In this document: one piece after another, positions 34,817 to 42,270 of the stretch | Layout: each line of letters opens with the position of its first letter | Numbering within the stretch: position 1 is the stretch's first letter | Assembly (NCBI GenBank): GCA_050251415.1 | Contig: JBFWMT010000005.1 | Coordinates: 1 to 57,518, forward strand | DNA: 57,518 nt | Source of the DNA: UBA8514 sp050251415 | GTDB taxonomy: Bacteria > Bacillota > Clostridia > Lachnospirales > Anaerotignaceae | Direction of reading: 5' to 3' | Translations under genes and position numbers: made by a program | Notes under the pieces: generated by a model | What the model saw: only the letters and a program-made list of their open reading frames with translations | Database searches by the model: none | What the model was told of the DNA's origin: nothing

Positions 34817-35128
34817 ATGTCAGCTTTAAATATTAACAATGAAAATTTTCAAAAGGAAGTAATGGAAAGTGAAAGACCTGTACTTTTAGATTTTTGGGCA
34901 CCATGGTGCGGCCCTTGTCGCATGGTTTCGCCTGTTATAGACGAAGTGGCTGGTGAAGTTGCTGGCGTTAAAGTGGGCAAAATAAACGTAGATGAGCAGC
35001 CCGAGCTTGCAGGCAAGTTTGGTGTAATGAGCATTCCTACTCTTGTGGTTATGAAAAACGGTAAAGTTGTAGACACCTCTGTAGGTGTTAAACCAAAGGC
35101 ACATATCATAAAGATGCTTGAAAAATAA
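34817..35128 (+). CDS. trxA: Thioredoxin
   Basis: The 103-residue thioredoxin has the WCGPC active site (Cys31, Cys34), the cis-proline in SIPTLVV and the normal fold length. An AAGGAGG ribosome binding site precedes the ATG. It reduces protein disulfides. The likely reductase gene is convergent, 260 bases away across an intergenic repeat, and both probably work together. Confidence 0.96.
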   Translation: MSALNINNENFQKEVMESERPVLLDFWAPWCGPCRMVSPVIDEVAGEVAGVKVGKINVDEQPELAGKFGVMSIPTLVVMKNGKVVDTSVGVKPKAHIIKMLEK

Positions 35129-35143
35129 TTATGAAAAAAATCA

Positions 35144-35345
35144 AACCCTTGACCAATTTGAACCGCATATTTGTGCGGTTCAGATTGATGACAAACCTTG
35201 GGCGTTGCCCAAACCCACTTGCTTTTTGAAAAAATCAAGACCAAAAACTTTTATTAAAACCGCATATTCATGCGGTTTTAGAGGGGTCAATGGGTGAAAT
35301 CCTTGTGGGTGTTTGAGGGCAAAGCCCTCAAGATTTTGACTTCGT
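35144..35345 (-). repeat. Dispersed intergenic repeat, copy C (most complete)
   Basis: Read on the minus strand it shows the whole unit: TTGAGGGC...GCCCTCAA hairpin, ACACCCACAAGGATTTC, GACCCCTCTAAA, ACCGCATGAATATGCGGT hairpin, TTTTAATAAAAG, TTTTTGGTCTTG, an imperfect AAAAGCAAG hairpin, GGGTTTGGGC and the GGGC/GCCC hairpin. A second ACCGCA/TGCGGT hairpin follows. It fills the 260-base gap between trxA and the reductase. The frame that starts inside it is not a gene. Confidence 0.85.
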
Positions 35346-35351
35346 TTAACA

Positions 35352-35381
35352 TTAACCTTATCTTAAAAAAGATAAGGTTTT
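35352..35381 (+). terminator. Terminator for the trxA transcript
   Basis: AACCTTATCTT (35352-35362) pairs with AAGATAAGGTT (35367-35377), followed by six T residues. It lies beyond the intergenic repeat and just before the end of the convergent reductase gene. Confidence 0.85.
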
Positions 35382-35389
35382 TTATATAT

Positions 35390-36244
35390 CTAGCCCCTAA
35401 CAAACTTCACTGCACTTGTTGCGGCAATGGCACCATCGCTTACAGCCTTTGCTATTTGCAACAATCCTCCAACGCAATCTCCTGCGGCAAACAGTCCTGG
35501 TACATTGGTTGCCATTTTCTCATCCACAACAATTTTATTTCCTTCTGTTTCAGCACCAATCTTTCGTGCAAGATCTGCACTGCCAGCAACACCCATTGCC
35601 ACAAATACGCCCGAAGTCAAATGCTCTGCTCCATTTTCAAAGGCTATAATTTCCACTTTATCCTGTCCTTTAATTTCAGATATTTTTTCGGTTATAACTT
35701 CCACACCCTCAGGCACATCAACCTCCATGCCTTTTCCGTCAGTAACTATGGTAACTCCTTGCGCCAAAGGTAATAACTCCTTAGCCTCATGCACTGCATA
35801 TTCCCCATTACCTAAAACTGCAAGTGGCTTCCCTCGAAAAAAGAATCCATCACACACGGCGCAGTAGCTAACGCCCTTGCCCTCAAGTTCTTTTATGCCT
35901 TTTATTTTAGGCACTGCCCTTGATGACCCTGTTGCAAGTATTACACTATCGGCAACATAGCTGTTTTTTGTGGTTGTAACCGTAAGCTTTTCACCAAAAC
36001 TAAGGCCTACCACCTCATCCTCTATTACTTCTATACCAAGGCTTTTTGCCTGCTTTATTCCATTTTCAAAAAGCTGCTGCCCCGATGTTCCCTCTTCAAA
36101 ACCATAGTAGTTATCTACCTTATGTGCCTTTTTAAGTGCCGATTCTCCTCCACCTATAATAACTGTGTCCATGCCTGACCTTGCTGCATATATTCCTGCG
36201 GATATTCCTGCTGGTCCGCAGCCAACTACTATAATGCTTGCCAT
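35390..36244 (-). CDS. Thioredoxin reductase-like flavoprotein lacking the NADPH motif
   Basis: The 284-residue FAD protein has the N-terminal GCGPAG dinucleotide motif (8-13), the redox pair CAVC (Cys128, Cys131) and the C-terminal GLFAAGDC flavin motif. In ordinary TrxB the NADPH domain reads GGGxxA and HRRxxxR; here these positions read GNGEYA and TDGKGME, so the 2'-phosphate pocket is missing. It is also shorter than the usual 310 residues. Ferredoxin-dependent flavin thioredoxin reductases of Clostridia show this kind of loss. It is convergent with trxA. Confidence 0.82.
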   Translation of the reverse strand: MASIIVVGCGPAGISAGIYAARSGMDTVIIGGGESALKKAHKVDNYYGFEEGTSGQQLFENGIKQAKSLGIEVIEDEVVGLSFGEKLTVTTTKNSYVADSVILATGSSRAVPKIKGIKELEGKGVSYCAVCDGFFFRGKPLAVLGNGEYAVHEAKELLPLAQGVTIVTDGKGMEVDVPEGVEVITEKISEIKGQDKVEIIAFENGAEHLTSGVFVAMGVAGSADLARKIGAETEGNKIVVDEKMATNVPGLFAAGDCVGGLLQIAKAVSDGAIAATSAVKFVRG

Positions 36245-36390
36245 TGCAATTCCTCCTTTATAAATTATGTTTTACTTAAGGTAAAACTGATTAATTTTTT
36301 AATTATATCAAATCAGTGTTTCTTCAATTATAACAGATTATTCCTATTTATGCGTAACTTTATCACAATTCTAAAATTGTTTTTTACAAC

Positions 36391-36419
36391 AAAAAAGGCC
36401 ACAGTTTTCACCTGCAACC
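36391..36419 (-). terminator. Terminator of the small membrane protein gene
   Basis: GGCCACAG (36397-36404) pairs with CTGCAACC (36412-36419) using G-U pairs, followed by six T residues on the minus strand. Confidence 0.75.
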
Positions 36420-36439
36420 CCTTTATCTTACATTAAAAT

Positions 36440-36670
36440 TTATAGACCACCCTGTTCTATTATGGCTTTGTATACAATCTCAAAACCATATACTAGGCAA
36501 AAAATCATAATCATCCACCAAATTGCGCTTTTGGACTCTTTTTTATTTTTTTCTTCTTTTTTGGTTCCAACAACTCTTTCATAAACACTTTGAGTTCTAA
36601 CTTTTCCACTTTCCAAGTCAGCCATACTGTCTTTGTATGCTGACATCTTTTTAAAATCCTTGTCGTTCAC
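36440..36670 (-). CDS. Small single-pass membrane protein of unknown function
   Basis: This 76-residue protein starts with GTG after a strong AAGGAGG site. A charged N-terminal half (lysine/glutamate-rich, about residues 1-46) is followed by one membrane segment (about 48-66) and a short tail. I do not recognise it. It has its own promoter and a structured leader downstream of gntR. Confidence 0.7.
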   Translation of the reverse strand: MNDKDFKKMSAYKDSMADLESGKVRTQSVYERVVGTKKEEKNKKESKSAIWWMIMIFCLVYGFEIVYKAIIEQGGL

Positions 36671-36747
36671 TATTCCCGCCTCCTTATGGTACTTGATACT
36701 GCTATTGTGTTAAAAAGACGCCAAGAAAACACCGACTTAATCTAATG

Positions 36748-36797
36748 AAAAAAATCAATTTGCAGAAAGTTCGGTGGCTTAAGCTAATTGATTTTTT
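36748..36797 (-). terminator. Hairpin with T run between gntR and the small membrane protein gene
   Basis: AAAAATCAATT and AATTGATTTTT form an A/T-rich stem of about 11 bp around a 25-base loop, followed by T residues on both strands. On the minus strand it begins at the predicted start site of the TTGACA promoter at 36804-36832, so it may be a leader structure rather than only the gntR terminator. Its loop can also pair with the sequence just downstream. Confidence 0.6.
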
Positions 36798-36803
36798 GAT
36801 ATT

Positions 36804-36832
36804 TATATAATCAGTGTTTCCATAATTGTCAA
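36804..36832 (-). promoter_or_regulatory. Near-consensus promoter after gntR
   Basis: On the minus strand: TTGACA (36827-36832), a 17-base spacer and TATATA (36804-36809). It starts a transcript that meets the hairpin at 36748-36797 at once and then the small membrane protein gene. Confidence 0.65.
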
Positions 36833-36838
36833 ATAATA

Positions 36839-37495
36839 TTATCTTCTGTCATCTATAACAAAGTCAACGCAATCTGTAAGGTGCTTGTCAATAGACTTGT
36901 ATGCACCAGTTTTATCCCCCAAGGATATTGCTTCAACTATTTTTTCATGCTCAACTAAAACTTCCTTAATTCTACCCTCTCTATAAAGGTTTTTTGTTCC
37001 CGCAATATTTATTTTTGCCCGCAGATTATGCATTATTTCAATCATCTGTCTATTGCCCGAAAATTCCACTAAAGCAAGATGAAATTTTGTATCTGTTTCC
37101 ATACACTGCTCTGGGTGTGCACCATTTTTATAGAATTCTTTCTCTACTTCGTTAATCTGCCTCAATTTTTTAATTAACCTTCTGCCGTCTGATGTATTGC
37201 AATTTCCTGCCGCATACATGGCACAGTAGCCTTCAATTGCGCTTCTAAGCCTAAACATATCTAATACATCACGATCGCTTGCTGGTTTCACTGAAAAGCC
37301 CTTGTTTGGATGTATCTGCAAAAACCCCTCTTGATTAAGCTGCAAAACTGCCTCTCTAACTGGTGTTCTGGAAATCTCAAGCAAATCTGCAAAAAACTGC
37401 TCGCTATATACCTGCGAAGGCTTAATTCTTTCACCCTTTATTTCTGCAAGAAGATACTCATATGCCTGTTTTTTTAAAGTAATACGTTTTATCAT
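36839..37495 (-). CDS. GntR-family transcriptional regulator, FadR/FCD subfamily
   Basis: The 218-residue regulator has an N-terminal winged helix (about 8-70, with the recognition region EISRTPVREAVLQLNQEGFLQI) and a C-terminal all-helical FCD domain that normally binds an acid ligand through metal-chelating histidines. FCD regulators control catabolism of organic or sugar acids. No catabolic gene adjoins it. The palindrome over its own -10 box points to autoregulation. Confidence 0.9.
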   Translation of the reverse strand: MIKRITLKKQAYEYLLAEIKGERIKPSQVYSEQFFADLLEISRTPVREAVLQLNQEGFLQIHPNKGFSVKPASDRDVLDMFRLRSAIEGYCAMYAAGNCNTSDGRRLIKKLRQINEVEKEFYKNGAHPEQCMETDTKFHLALVEFSGNRQMIEIMHNLRAKINIAGTKNLYREGRIKEVLVEHEKIVEAISLGDKTGAYKSIDKHLTDCVDFVIDDRR

Positions 37496-37509
37496 ACCTA
37501 CCCCCTATA

Positions 37510-37544
37510 AAGTGTAGTATACCACTACACTTTACTTTTATCAA
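37510..37544 (-). promoter_or_regulatory. gntR promoter with an operator palindrome over the -10 box
   Basis: The promoter reads TTGATA (37539-37544), 17 bases, TATACT (37516-37521) on the minus strand. A perfect 9-bp inverted repeat, AAGTGTAGT (37510-37518) and ACTACACTT (37524-37532), covers the -10. It contains the GTATAC-like centre usual for FCD-type GntR operators. Confidence 0.75.
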
Positions 37545-37589
37545 TATACTACTTAGTACCATTTCCTATAAAATTTCTGTACTAATGTT

Positions 37590-38783
37590 TTATTTCATTC
37601 TTTCAAGTATTTCGTCCAATAGTTTGTTTGCAACCTGTTCTTTAGACATCTGTTCCAACTGTTTTTGTTCCTCTGCCGTAATTATGGTTACGATATTTGT
37701 GTCTGTACCAAATCCTGCCCCTGCCTGTTTTAGGTTGTTTGCAACAATCATATCTATGTTTTTCTTCACAAGCTTTGCCTTGGAATTTTCAATCATATTT
37801 TCTGTTTCCATGGAAAACCCGCAGATAAACTGACCTTCTTTGCGGTTTTCCCCCATAAATTTAATAATATCTGGATTTCTTTCAAGCTCAATAGATAAAT
37901 CGCTATCTTTCTTTTTAATTTTTTCGCCTGCCACATTTTTAGGCCTGTAGTCTGCCACCGCTGCCGCCTTTATTATAATATGGTTTTTCTCAAACTCTTT
38001 TTCAAACACATTAAACATATCCTGTGCACTAATAACATTAACTGTACGAACAAATGCTGGTGGCTTAAGATTTGTTTTTCCGCTTACAAGTGTAACTTCT
38101 GCACCACGCCTTGCGGCAACAATAGCAAGCTCATATCCCATTTTACCTGTGGAGTGATTGCTGATATACCGAACTGGGTCCATTGCCTCTTGTGTTGGAC
38201 CTGCACTTATTATAACTCTTTTGCCAACCATATCCTTTTCGTATTCAATCTCTTGCAAAATATGGTCTATAAGTACCTCCTCATCAGGCATCTTTCCATC
38301 CCCTGTATCACCACAAGCAAGGTATCCGCTTTCAGGCATAATAACTTCAAAGCCGTACTTTTTAAGCTTGCCTATATTGTGTTGTACAACCTGGTTATGG
38401 TACATGGCTGTATTCATTGCTGGTGCAACAATAATTTTGCACCGCATTGCCATGGTTGTTGTAGTAAGCATATCATCGGCAATGCCATTTGCAATCTTGC
38501 CAATTACGTTAGCTGAAGCTGGCGAAATAAGCATCACATCTGCCTTTTTACCCAGCGAAACATGTGCAACATGAAACTGAAAATTTCGGTCGAAGGTATC
38601 CACTAGACACTTGTTGCCCGTAAGGGTTTCAAATGTTATAGGAGTAATAAAATTTGTTGCATTTTTAGTCATAACCACATGCACATCAGCGTGCAATTTC
38701 ATAAGCTTGCTAACGCAGTTTGCCATTTTGTATGCGGCAATGCCACCACAAACGCCAACCACTACTGTTTTCCCTTTAAGCAT
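37590..38783 (-). CDS. coaBC: Bifunctional phosphopantothenoylcysteine decarboxylase/synthetase
   Basis: CoaBC makes phosphopantothenoylcysteine and decarboxylates it to phosphopantetheine for coenzyme A. The 397-residue fusion has an N-terminal FMN-binding CoaC domain with GGIAAYK, HVSLGKKAD (catalytic His) and APAMNTAMY, and a C-terminal CoaB domain with SAGPTQEAMDPVRYISNHST. The ATG at 38783 has a GAGGTGA site and the standard MLKGK N-terminus; the open frame extends 33 codons upstream through the duplicated operator and is not coding. Confidence 0.95.
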   Translation of the reverse strand: MLKGKTVVVGVCGGIAAYKMANCVSKLMKLHADVHVVMTKNATNFITPITFETLTGNKCLVDTFDRNFQFHVAHVSLGKKADVMLISPASANVIGKIANGIADDMLTTTTMAMRCKIIVAPAMNTAMYHNQVVQHNIGKLKKYGFEVIMPESGYLACGDTGDGKMPDEEVLIDHILQEIEYEKDMVGKRVIISAGPTQEAMDPVRYISNHSTGKMGYELAIVAARRGAEVTLVSGKTNLKPPAFVRTVNVISAQDMFNVFEKEFEKNHIIIKAAAVADYRPKNVAGEKIKKKDSDLSIELERNPDIIKFMGENRKEGQFICGFSMETENMIENSKAKLVKKNIDMIVANNLKQAGAGFGTDTNIVTIITAEEQKQLEQMSKEQVANKLLDEILERMK

Positions 38784-38808
38784 TAAAGTCACCTCGTTAT
38801 TATTAAAC

Positions 38809-38885
38809 ACAAAATATGTATATTTTATGAATTTTGCAAACCTGTCACTGCCTAAAATATACATATTTTGTGAATTTGTCAAGAC
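38809..38885 (-). promoter_or_regulatory. Duplicated promoter/operator region of coaBC
   Basis: Two 19-base segments, 38809-38827 and 38853-38871, are perfect inverted copies of each other, and each is also nearly palindromic (AAAATATGTATATTTT and its complement form). Each also follows a -35-like box on the minus strand (TTGACA near 38879-38884 and TTTGCA), so about 30 bp appear duplicated in tandem. Two dimer sites about 43 bp apart would suit a repressor that loops or binds cooperatively. Confidence 0.6.
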
Positions 38886-38893
38886 TTTTGTTA

Positions 38894-39307
38894 TTAATAT
38901 TTTAAATTAAAAATTCCATAGCATATAAGGTAGCCAAGTGTCTGCACCCCAGTTACAAAACCAAATATAACAGAAATCTGCATATTCCCAATAATAGCTG
39001 CCACAACGCAGACTACAAATTCAACAATAACTGTTATTGCAAACATCATACTGCGTGCTTTATTTGCTACAAAAACCACTCTTTCTTCATCGCACATAAT
39101 TTCAAACTGTTCTTTTCTTTTAGGGTCATTTTCTATTCTACGGTATTGATACATCCTTAAAAGGCTAATAACAACAAATCCTGCTCCCATTGTGCCCACT
39201 ATAGAGCTATTTACATCCTTATACACATAGTTTTGCAAAATAACCATTATAAAGCCTATTGCAAATATAAAACCCGTATAAATTTTTCTCTGCTTCAATG
39301 TCTTCAT
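38894..39307 (-). CDS. Membrane protein of unknown function paired with an XRE regulator
   Basis: The 137-residue protein has four hydrophobic segments (about 10-25, 36-52, 86-106, 110-130) and a charged cytoplasmic loop between the second and third. I do not recognise the family. It lies 2 bases after the XRE gene, a regulator/membrane-protein pair often seen in Firmicutes. A GGGGAGG site precedes the ATG. Confidence 0.7.
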   Translation of the reverse strand: MKTLKQRKIYTGFIFAIGFIMVILQNYVYKDVNSSIVGTMGAGFVVISLLRMYQYRRIENDPKRKEQFEIMCDEERVVFVANKARSMMFAITVIVEFVVCVVAAIIGNMQISVIFGFVTGVQTLGYLICYGIFNLKY

Positions 39308-39309
39308 AT

Positions 39310-39507
39310 TTATTCCTCCCCAAATATAAATACTTCCTCAATTGTTTTGCCGAATGTCTCCGCTATGTTATGCGCAAGCATAATGGACGGATTATACTTT
39401 CCATTTTCCAAAGAAATTATGGTCTGTCTGGAAACTTTCAGTTTTTGTGCCAATTCCTGCTGTGTAAGATTTTTATCTTTACGCAATTCACTTATCATAT
39501 TTTTAAT
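39310..39507 (-). CDS. XRE-family regulator, possible AUU start
   Basis: The protein, about 65 residues, is a minimal HTH regulator: SELRKDKNLTQQELAQKL followed by VSRQTIISLENGKYNPS. A perfect GGAGGTG at 39514-39520 is six bases before an ATT at 39505-39507, which would give the usual KNxISELRK N-terminus. The first ATG (39498) is 15 bases from the site, and the frame-opening TTG overlaps the site itself. I therefore propose an AUU start; the ATG is the alternative. It lies 2 bases before a membrane protein gene. Confidence 0.7.
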   Translation of the reverse strand: MKNMISELRKDKNLTQQELAQKLKVSRQTIISLENGKYNPSIMLAHNIAETFGKTIEEVFIFGEE

Positions 39508-39560
39508 AATAAACACCTCCAAAGTGATTTTTAAATGGACTCGCCGGCAGAATCCGTTTT

Positions 39561-39612
39561 TGTAAAGTTCGCTTTACATTTGCATAGTATCACTTCTTCG
39601 GATAATTGTCAA
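39561..39612 (-). promoter_or_regulatory. Promoter and operator of the XRE/membrane-protein pair
   Basis: TTGACA (39607-39612), 17 bases, TACTAT (39584-39589) on the minus strand. A perfect inverted repeat, TGTAAAG-TTCG-CTTTACA (39561-39578), covers the expected start site and is a likely autoregulatory operator. Confidence 0.7.
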
Positions 39613-39624
39613 TTTAACTTTACA

Positions 39625-40353
39625 TTATTTTTCTATTCTTTGTAAACCGAAGGGTAGCTCAAGGCCAACCTCCAATAGCATTTTCTCGTTACGAAGTATT
39701 TCCTCAGTTTTTCCGTCTGCAAATAGCTTTCCATCTTTAAGCACCAGCACCCTGTCGCAAACCTCCATGGCCATGTCTAAATCGTGGGTAGCAATCAGCT
39801 TTGTGCAATACATTTTTTTCATAACGCCAATTAGCTTTCGCCTTGCCCGTGGGTCTAAAAAGGATGTAGGCTCGTCCATAAGCACGGCTTCTGGCTGTAG
39901 GCTCATAACCGATGCAATGGCGGCAGTTCTTTTTTCACCGCCAGAAAGCTTATGACTCATTCTGTCCTTCAAATGTTCAATTCCCAAACATTCAAGAGAT
40001 TTCATAACCAACTTATCTACCTCGTCCTCACTTAGACCGTAGTTGCGTGGACCAAAAGCGACGTCATCATATACCTTTGCCGTAAACAACTGGTCATCTG
40101 GATTTTGAAAAACCATACCCAGTTTTTTGCGTATTTCCTTTACACTTTTTTTATCCAATTCAATGCCGTCAATTTTTATATGTCCACTGCCATTAGCTAT
40201 AATTCCAACCATAGATAAAAGAAGTGTAGATTTACCTGCACCGTTGGCACCAACAAGGGCAACACTTTCACCCTGTTTTATATTAAAGGTAATAGCATCA
40301 ATAGCCCTATGCCCATCTGAGTATTTAAGTGTTAAATCACGAATGTCTATCAT
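39625..40353 (-). CDS. cbiO: Energy-coupling factor transporter ATPase (cobalt/nickel)
   Basis: The 242-residue ABC ATPase has the Walker A GANGAGKST, the Q-loop in MVFQNPDDQLF, the signature LSGGEKR, Walker B with VLMDEPTSFLDP and the ATHDLDM switch. It powers the group I ECF importer with CbiM and CbiQ encoded upstream. It follows cbiQ by 9 bases. Only one ATPase gene is present, as usual for metal-specific systems. Confidence 0.93.
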   Translation of the reverse strand: MIDIRDLTLKYSDGHRAIDAITFNIKQGESVALVGANGAGKSTLLLSMVGIIANGSGHIKIDGIELDKKSVKEIRKKLGMVFQNPDDQLFTAKVYDDVAFGPRNYGLSEDEVDKLVMKSLECLGIEHLKDRMSHKLSGGEKRTAAIASVMSLQPEAVLMDEPTSFLDPRARRKLIGVMKKMYCTKLIATHDLDMAMEVCDRVLVLKDGKLFADGKTEEILRNEKMLLEVGLELPFGLQRIEK

Positions 40354-40362
40354 AAATGTCCC

Positions 40363-41160
40363 CTATATCATTCCGCCCAAAAAAAGGCTCAAATTTATAA
40401 ACCGCAGTGCCAGCATAACAATTATAACGGCAAGCAGTAAGCAAATGCTTGATGATGATGGCCTTTTGTAGGCAGTATAACCTACACCGCCCTCAAAACC
40501 TCTGCACTTCATTGCACAATACACTCTTTCCCCACGGTCAAAGCTTCTAAGTAAAAGCTGACCAACAAACACACCCATATCCTTCATCTGTATTCCCTTA
40601 TGCTGTGGCGAACGCAATATATAGGCTGTGTACATAGTTGTGGTTTCTTCTAGCAATACACTTATGTAACGATATGTCATTGTAAGCTGAAGCACCAAAA
40701 TTTCGGGGATTTTAAGCATTCTAAGCTGATAAGTAAGCTCTGCCATTTGTGTTGTTGCCATTAAAATAAGCACAGCAGTAACCGTAAGGAAGGTTTTAAG
40801 CAAAATAGATGTAAAGGACACCATTCCTGCCGTAATTCCAAAGCTACCAATTGCAAACACCGTTGCTTTATCGAAAATTATATTAGAAATACCTGCAAAA
40901 GCACAAAATGGCAAAACCATAGCTACTCGCTTAAACACCATTGAATATGGTATGTCTGCCAATGCCATAAGCACCACAGGATAAAACACAAAAGGAATAA
41001 GTCCACTTACATTATAACGGTTAAAGGATATCACCACTGCTATATAAATAACTGTAGCAATAAGCTTTACCATAGGATGAAGCTTATGCAATGAGGTTGT
41101 CCCTTCTGCCAGTTCTTCAATTTTATTCATACCTGCTATAGTATCCCTTAACGATGTCAT
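40363..41160 (-). CDS. cbiQ: Energy-coupling factor transporter membrane (T) component
   Basis: The 265-residue CbiQ/EcfT protein has about six membrane segments and the Ala-Arg-Gly-type coupling motifs AYILRSPQHKG and AMKCRGFEGG, which contact the ATPase. GGAGGT precedes the ATG. A terminator and a separate promoter stand between cbiM and this gene, so it can be transcribed with or without cbiM. Confidence 0.92.
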   Translation of the reverse strand: MTSLRDTIAGMNKIEELAEGTTSLHKLHPMVKLIATVIYIAVVISFNRYNVSGLIPFVFYPVVLMALADIPYSMVFKRVAMVLPFCAFAGISNIIFDKATVFAIGSFGITAGMVSFTSILLKTFLTVTAVLILMATTQMAELTYQLRMLKIPEILVLQLTMTYRYISVLLEETTTMYTAYILRSPQHKGIQMKDMGVFVGQLLLRSFDRGERVYCAMKCRGFEGGVGYTAYKRPSSSSICLLLAVIIVMLALRFINLSLFLGGMI

Positions 41161-41188
41161 CCATTAACCTCCGCACACATATTTTTCA

Positions 41189-41211
41189 ATTATACCACAT
41201 AAAAAAGTAAC
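41189..41211 (-). promoter_or_regulatory. Probable internal promoter before cbiQ
   Basis: TATAAT (41189-41194) on the minus strand, preceded by TGG, with TTGGCT 17 bases upstream that overlaps the second arm of the terminator. Confidence 0.5.
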
Positions 41212-41239
41212 AGCCAATGCTTAACAACGGCTGTTACTT
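41201..41239 (-). terminator. Intrinsic terminator between cbiM and cbiQ
   Basis: A perfect 11-bp stem, AAGTAACAGCC (41205-41215) with GGCTGTTACTT (41229-41239), is followed by T residues on the minus strand. It splits the metal-transport operon. Confidence 0.9.
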
Positions 41240-41271
41240 AAATAAATTGAACTCTGTCAATTATATAATGC

Positions 41272-42270
41272 CTATACAGTTTTCTTTTTTCGTTTTGCGG
41301 CAGTTATAACTACCCCTGTTACCCCTGCCAACCCAAGGGTGAGTGCCCCACCCACAATACCTGAAGTGCTTGTTCCAACGGCTGAATCATCGCCTTTAAA
41401 AGCATAATCAGGTAAAAATGCTGTAGACTCCTGTATGGATGATGCTGTGTTATGTACTTGGCCCTCAGCCTCAAGCTCCGCAGTTCCTGCAACTTTTTCC
41501 ATACTCCACTCAAGCCCATCAGGATTAGCCGATGCAAAAAGAGAAAGTCCTCCCCCAACAATAAGGGTAAGAACAACCATTGTTACTGCAACTTTTTTCA
41601 TAGATGAACCCGCTGACACATTATTTGCTCCATCTAAGGTTTCTGGGCGCATGTTGTGAACAAAGCAAAGCACAGCGGCTGTAACAACGCCCTCTACCAA
41701 GCCGATTGCCAAATGTATTGGCTGCATCATTGCCACAAATGCGCCAAAAGGCAACTGTGTAATTCTCGAAGCAAGGGTTTCCATTACAACACCAAATGCA
41801 CCCACCTGAAGCCCTATCACAACTGCCACTACAGATGCAACAGTAATATTTTTAGCTGTCATTCCTTTTTTAACAATCCCTTTATAAATTAATGGGTAGG
41901 CAAAAAAGCATGGAATAACACCCATATTAAATATGTTGCAACCAAGTGCCAAAAGCCCTCCGTCTGCAAAGAACAGGCACTGTATTAGAAGCACTGCCGT
42001 AATGCTAAGGAGCGCTGGGTAACTGCCTAAAATTGCCGCCAACAGTATACCACCGCCAATATGTCCACTGCTTCCTGTTACAGGTATAGTAAAATTAATC
42101 ATCTGTGCGGCAAAAACAAACGCACCCATTACACCCATCATAGGTATTTTCTTTTCCTCAAGCAAATCATCTGTTTTAATTCTTTTAACCGAATAAGCCA
42201 CAGCCCCTGCTGACACAACATTCATAGCCATACCAACCGCTGGTGACAATAGGGCATCCGCCATATGCAT
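41272..42270 (-). CDS. cbiM: Cobalt/nickel ECF transporter substrate component, CbiM with C-terminal CbiN-like part
   Basis: The 332-residue protein starts at the ATG at 42270 after AGGAGG; the longer frame to 42453 covers the leader RNA and is not coding. The start MHMADALLSP keeps the N-terminal histidine that binds the metal in CbiM/NikM. About seven membrane segments and the GSSGHIGGG motif follow. After residue 230 come a further membrane segment, the PDGLEW motif and a last membrane segment near the C-terminus, as in fused CbiMN/NikMN proteins. Co2+ and Ni2+ cannot be told apart. Confidence 0.9.
   Translation of the reverse strand: MHMADALLSPAVGMAMNVVSAGAVAYSVKRIKTDDLLEEKKIPMMGVMGAFVFAAQMINFTIPVTGSSGHIGGGILLAAILGSYPALLSITAVLLIQCLFFADGGLLALGCNIFNMGVIPCFFAYPLIYKGIVKKGMTAKNITVASVVAVVIGLQVGAFGVVMETLASRITQLPFGAFVAMMQPIHLAIGLVEGVVTAAVLCFVHNMRPETLDGANNVSAGSSMKKVAVTMVVLTLIVGGGLSLFASANPDGLEWSMEKVAGTAELEAEGQVHNTASSIQESTAFLPDYAFKGDDSAVGTSTSGIVGGALTLGLAGVTGVVITAAKRKKKTV

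Noticed and set aside
35294..35773. 159-codon plus-strand frame after trxA
   Set aside because: It begins in repeat copy C and runs antisense to the thioredoxin reductase gene.
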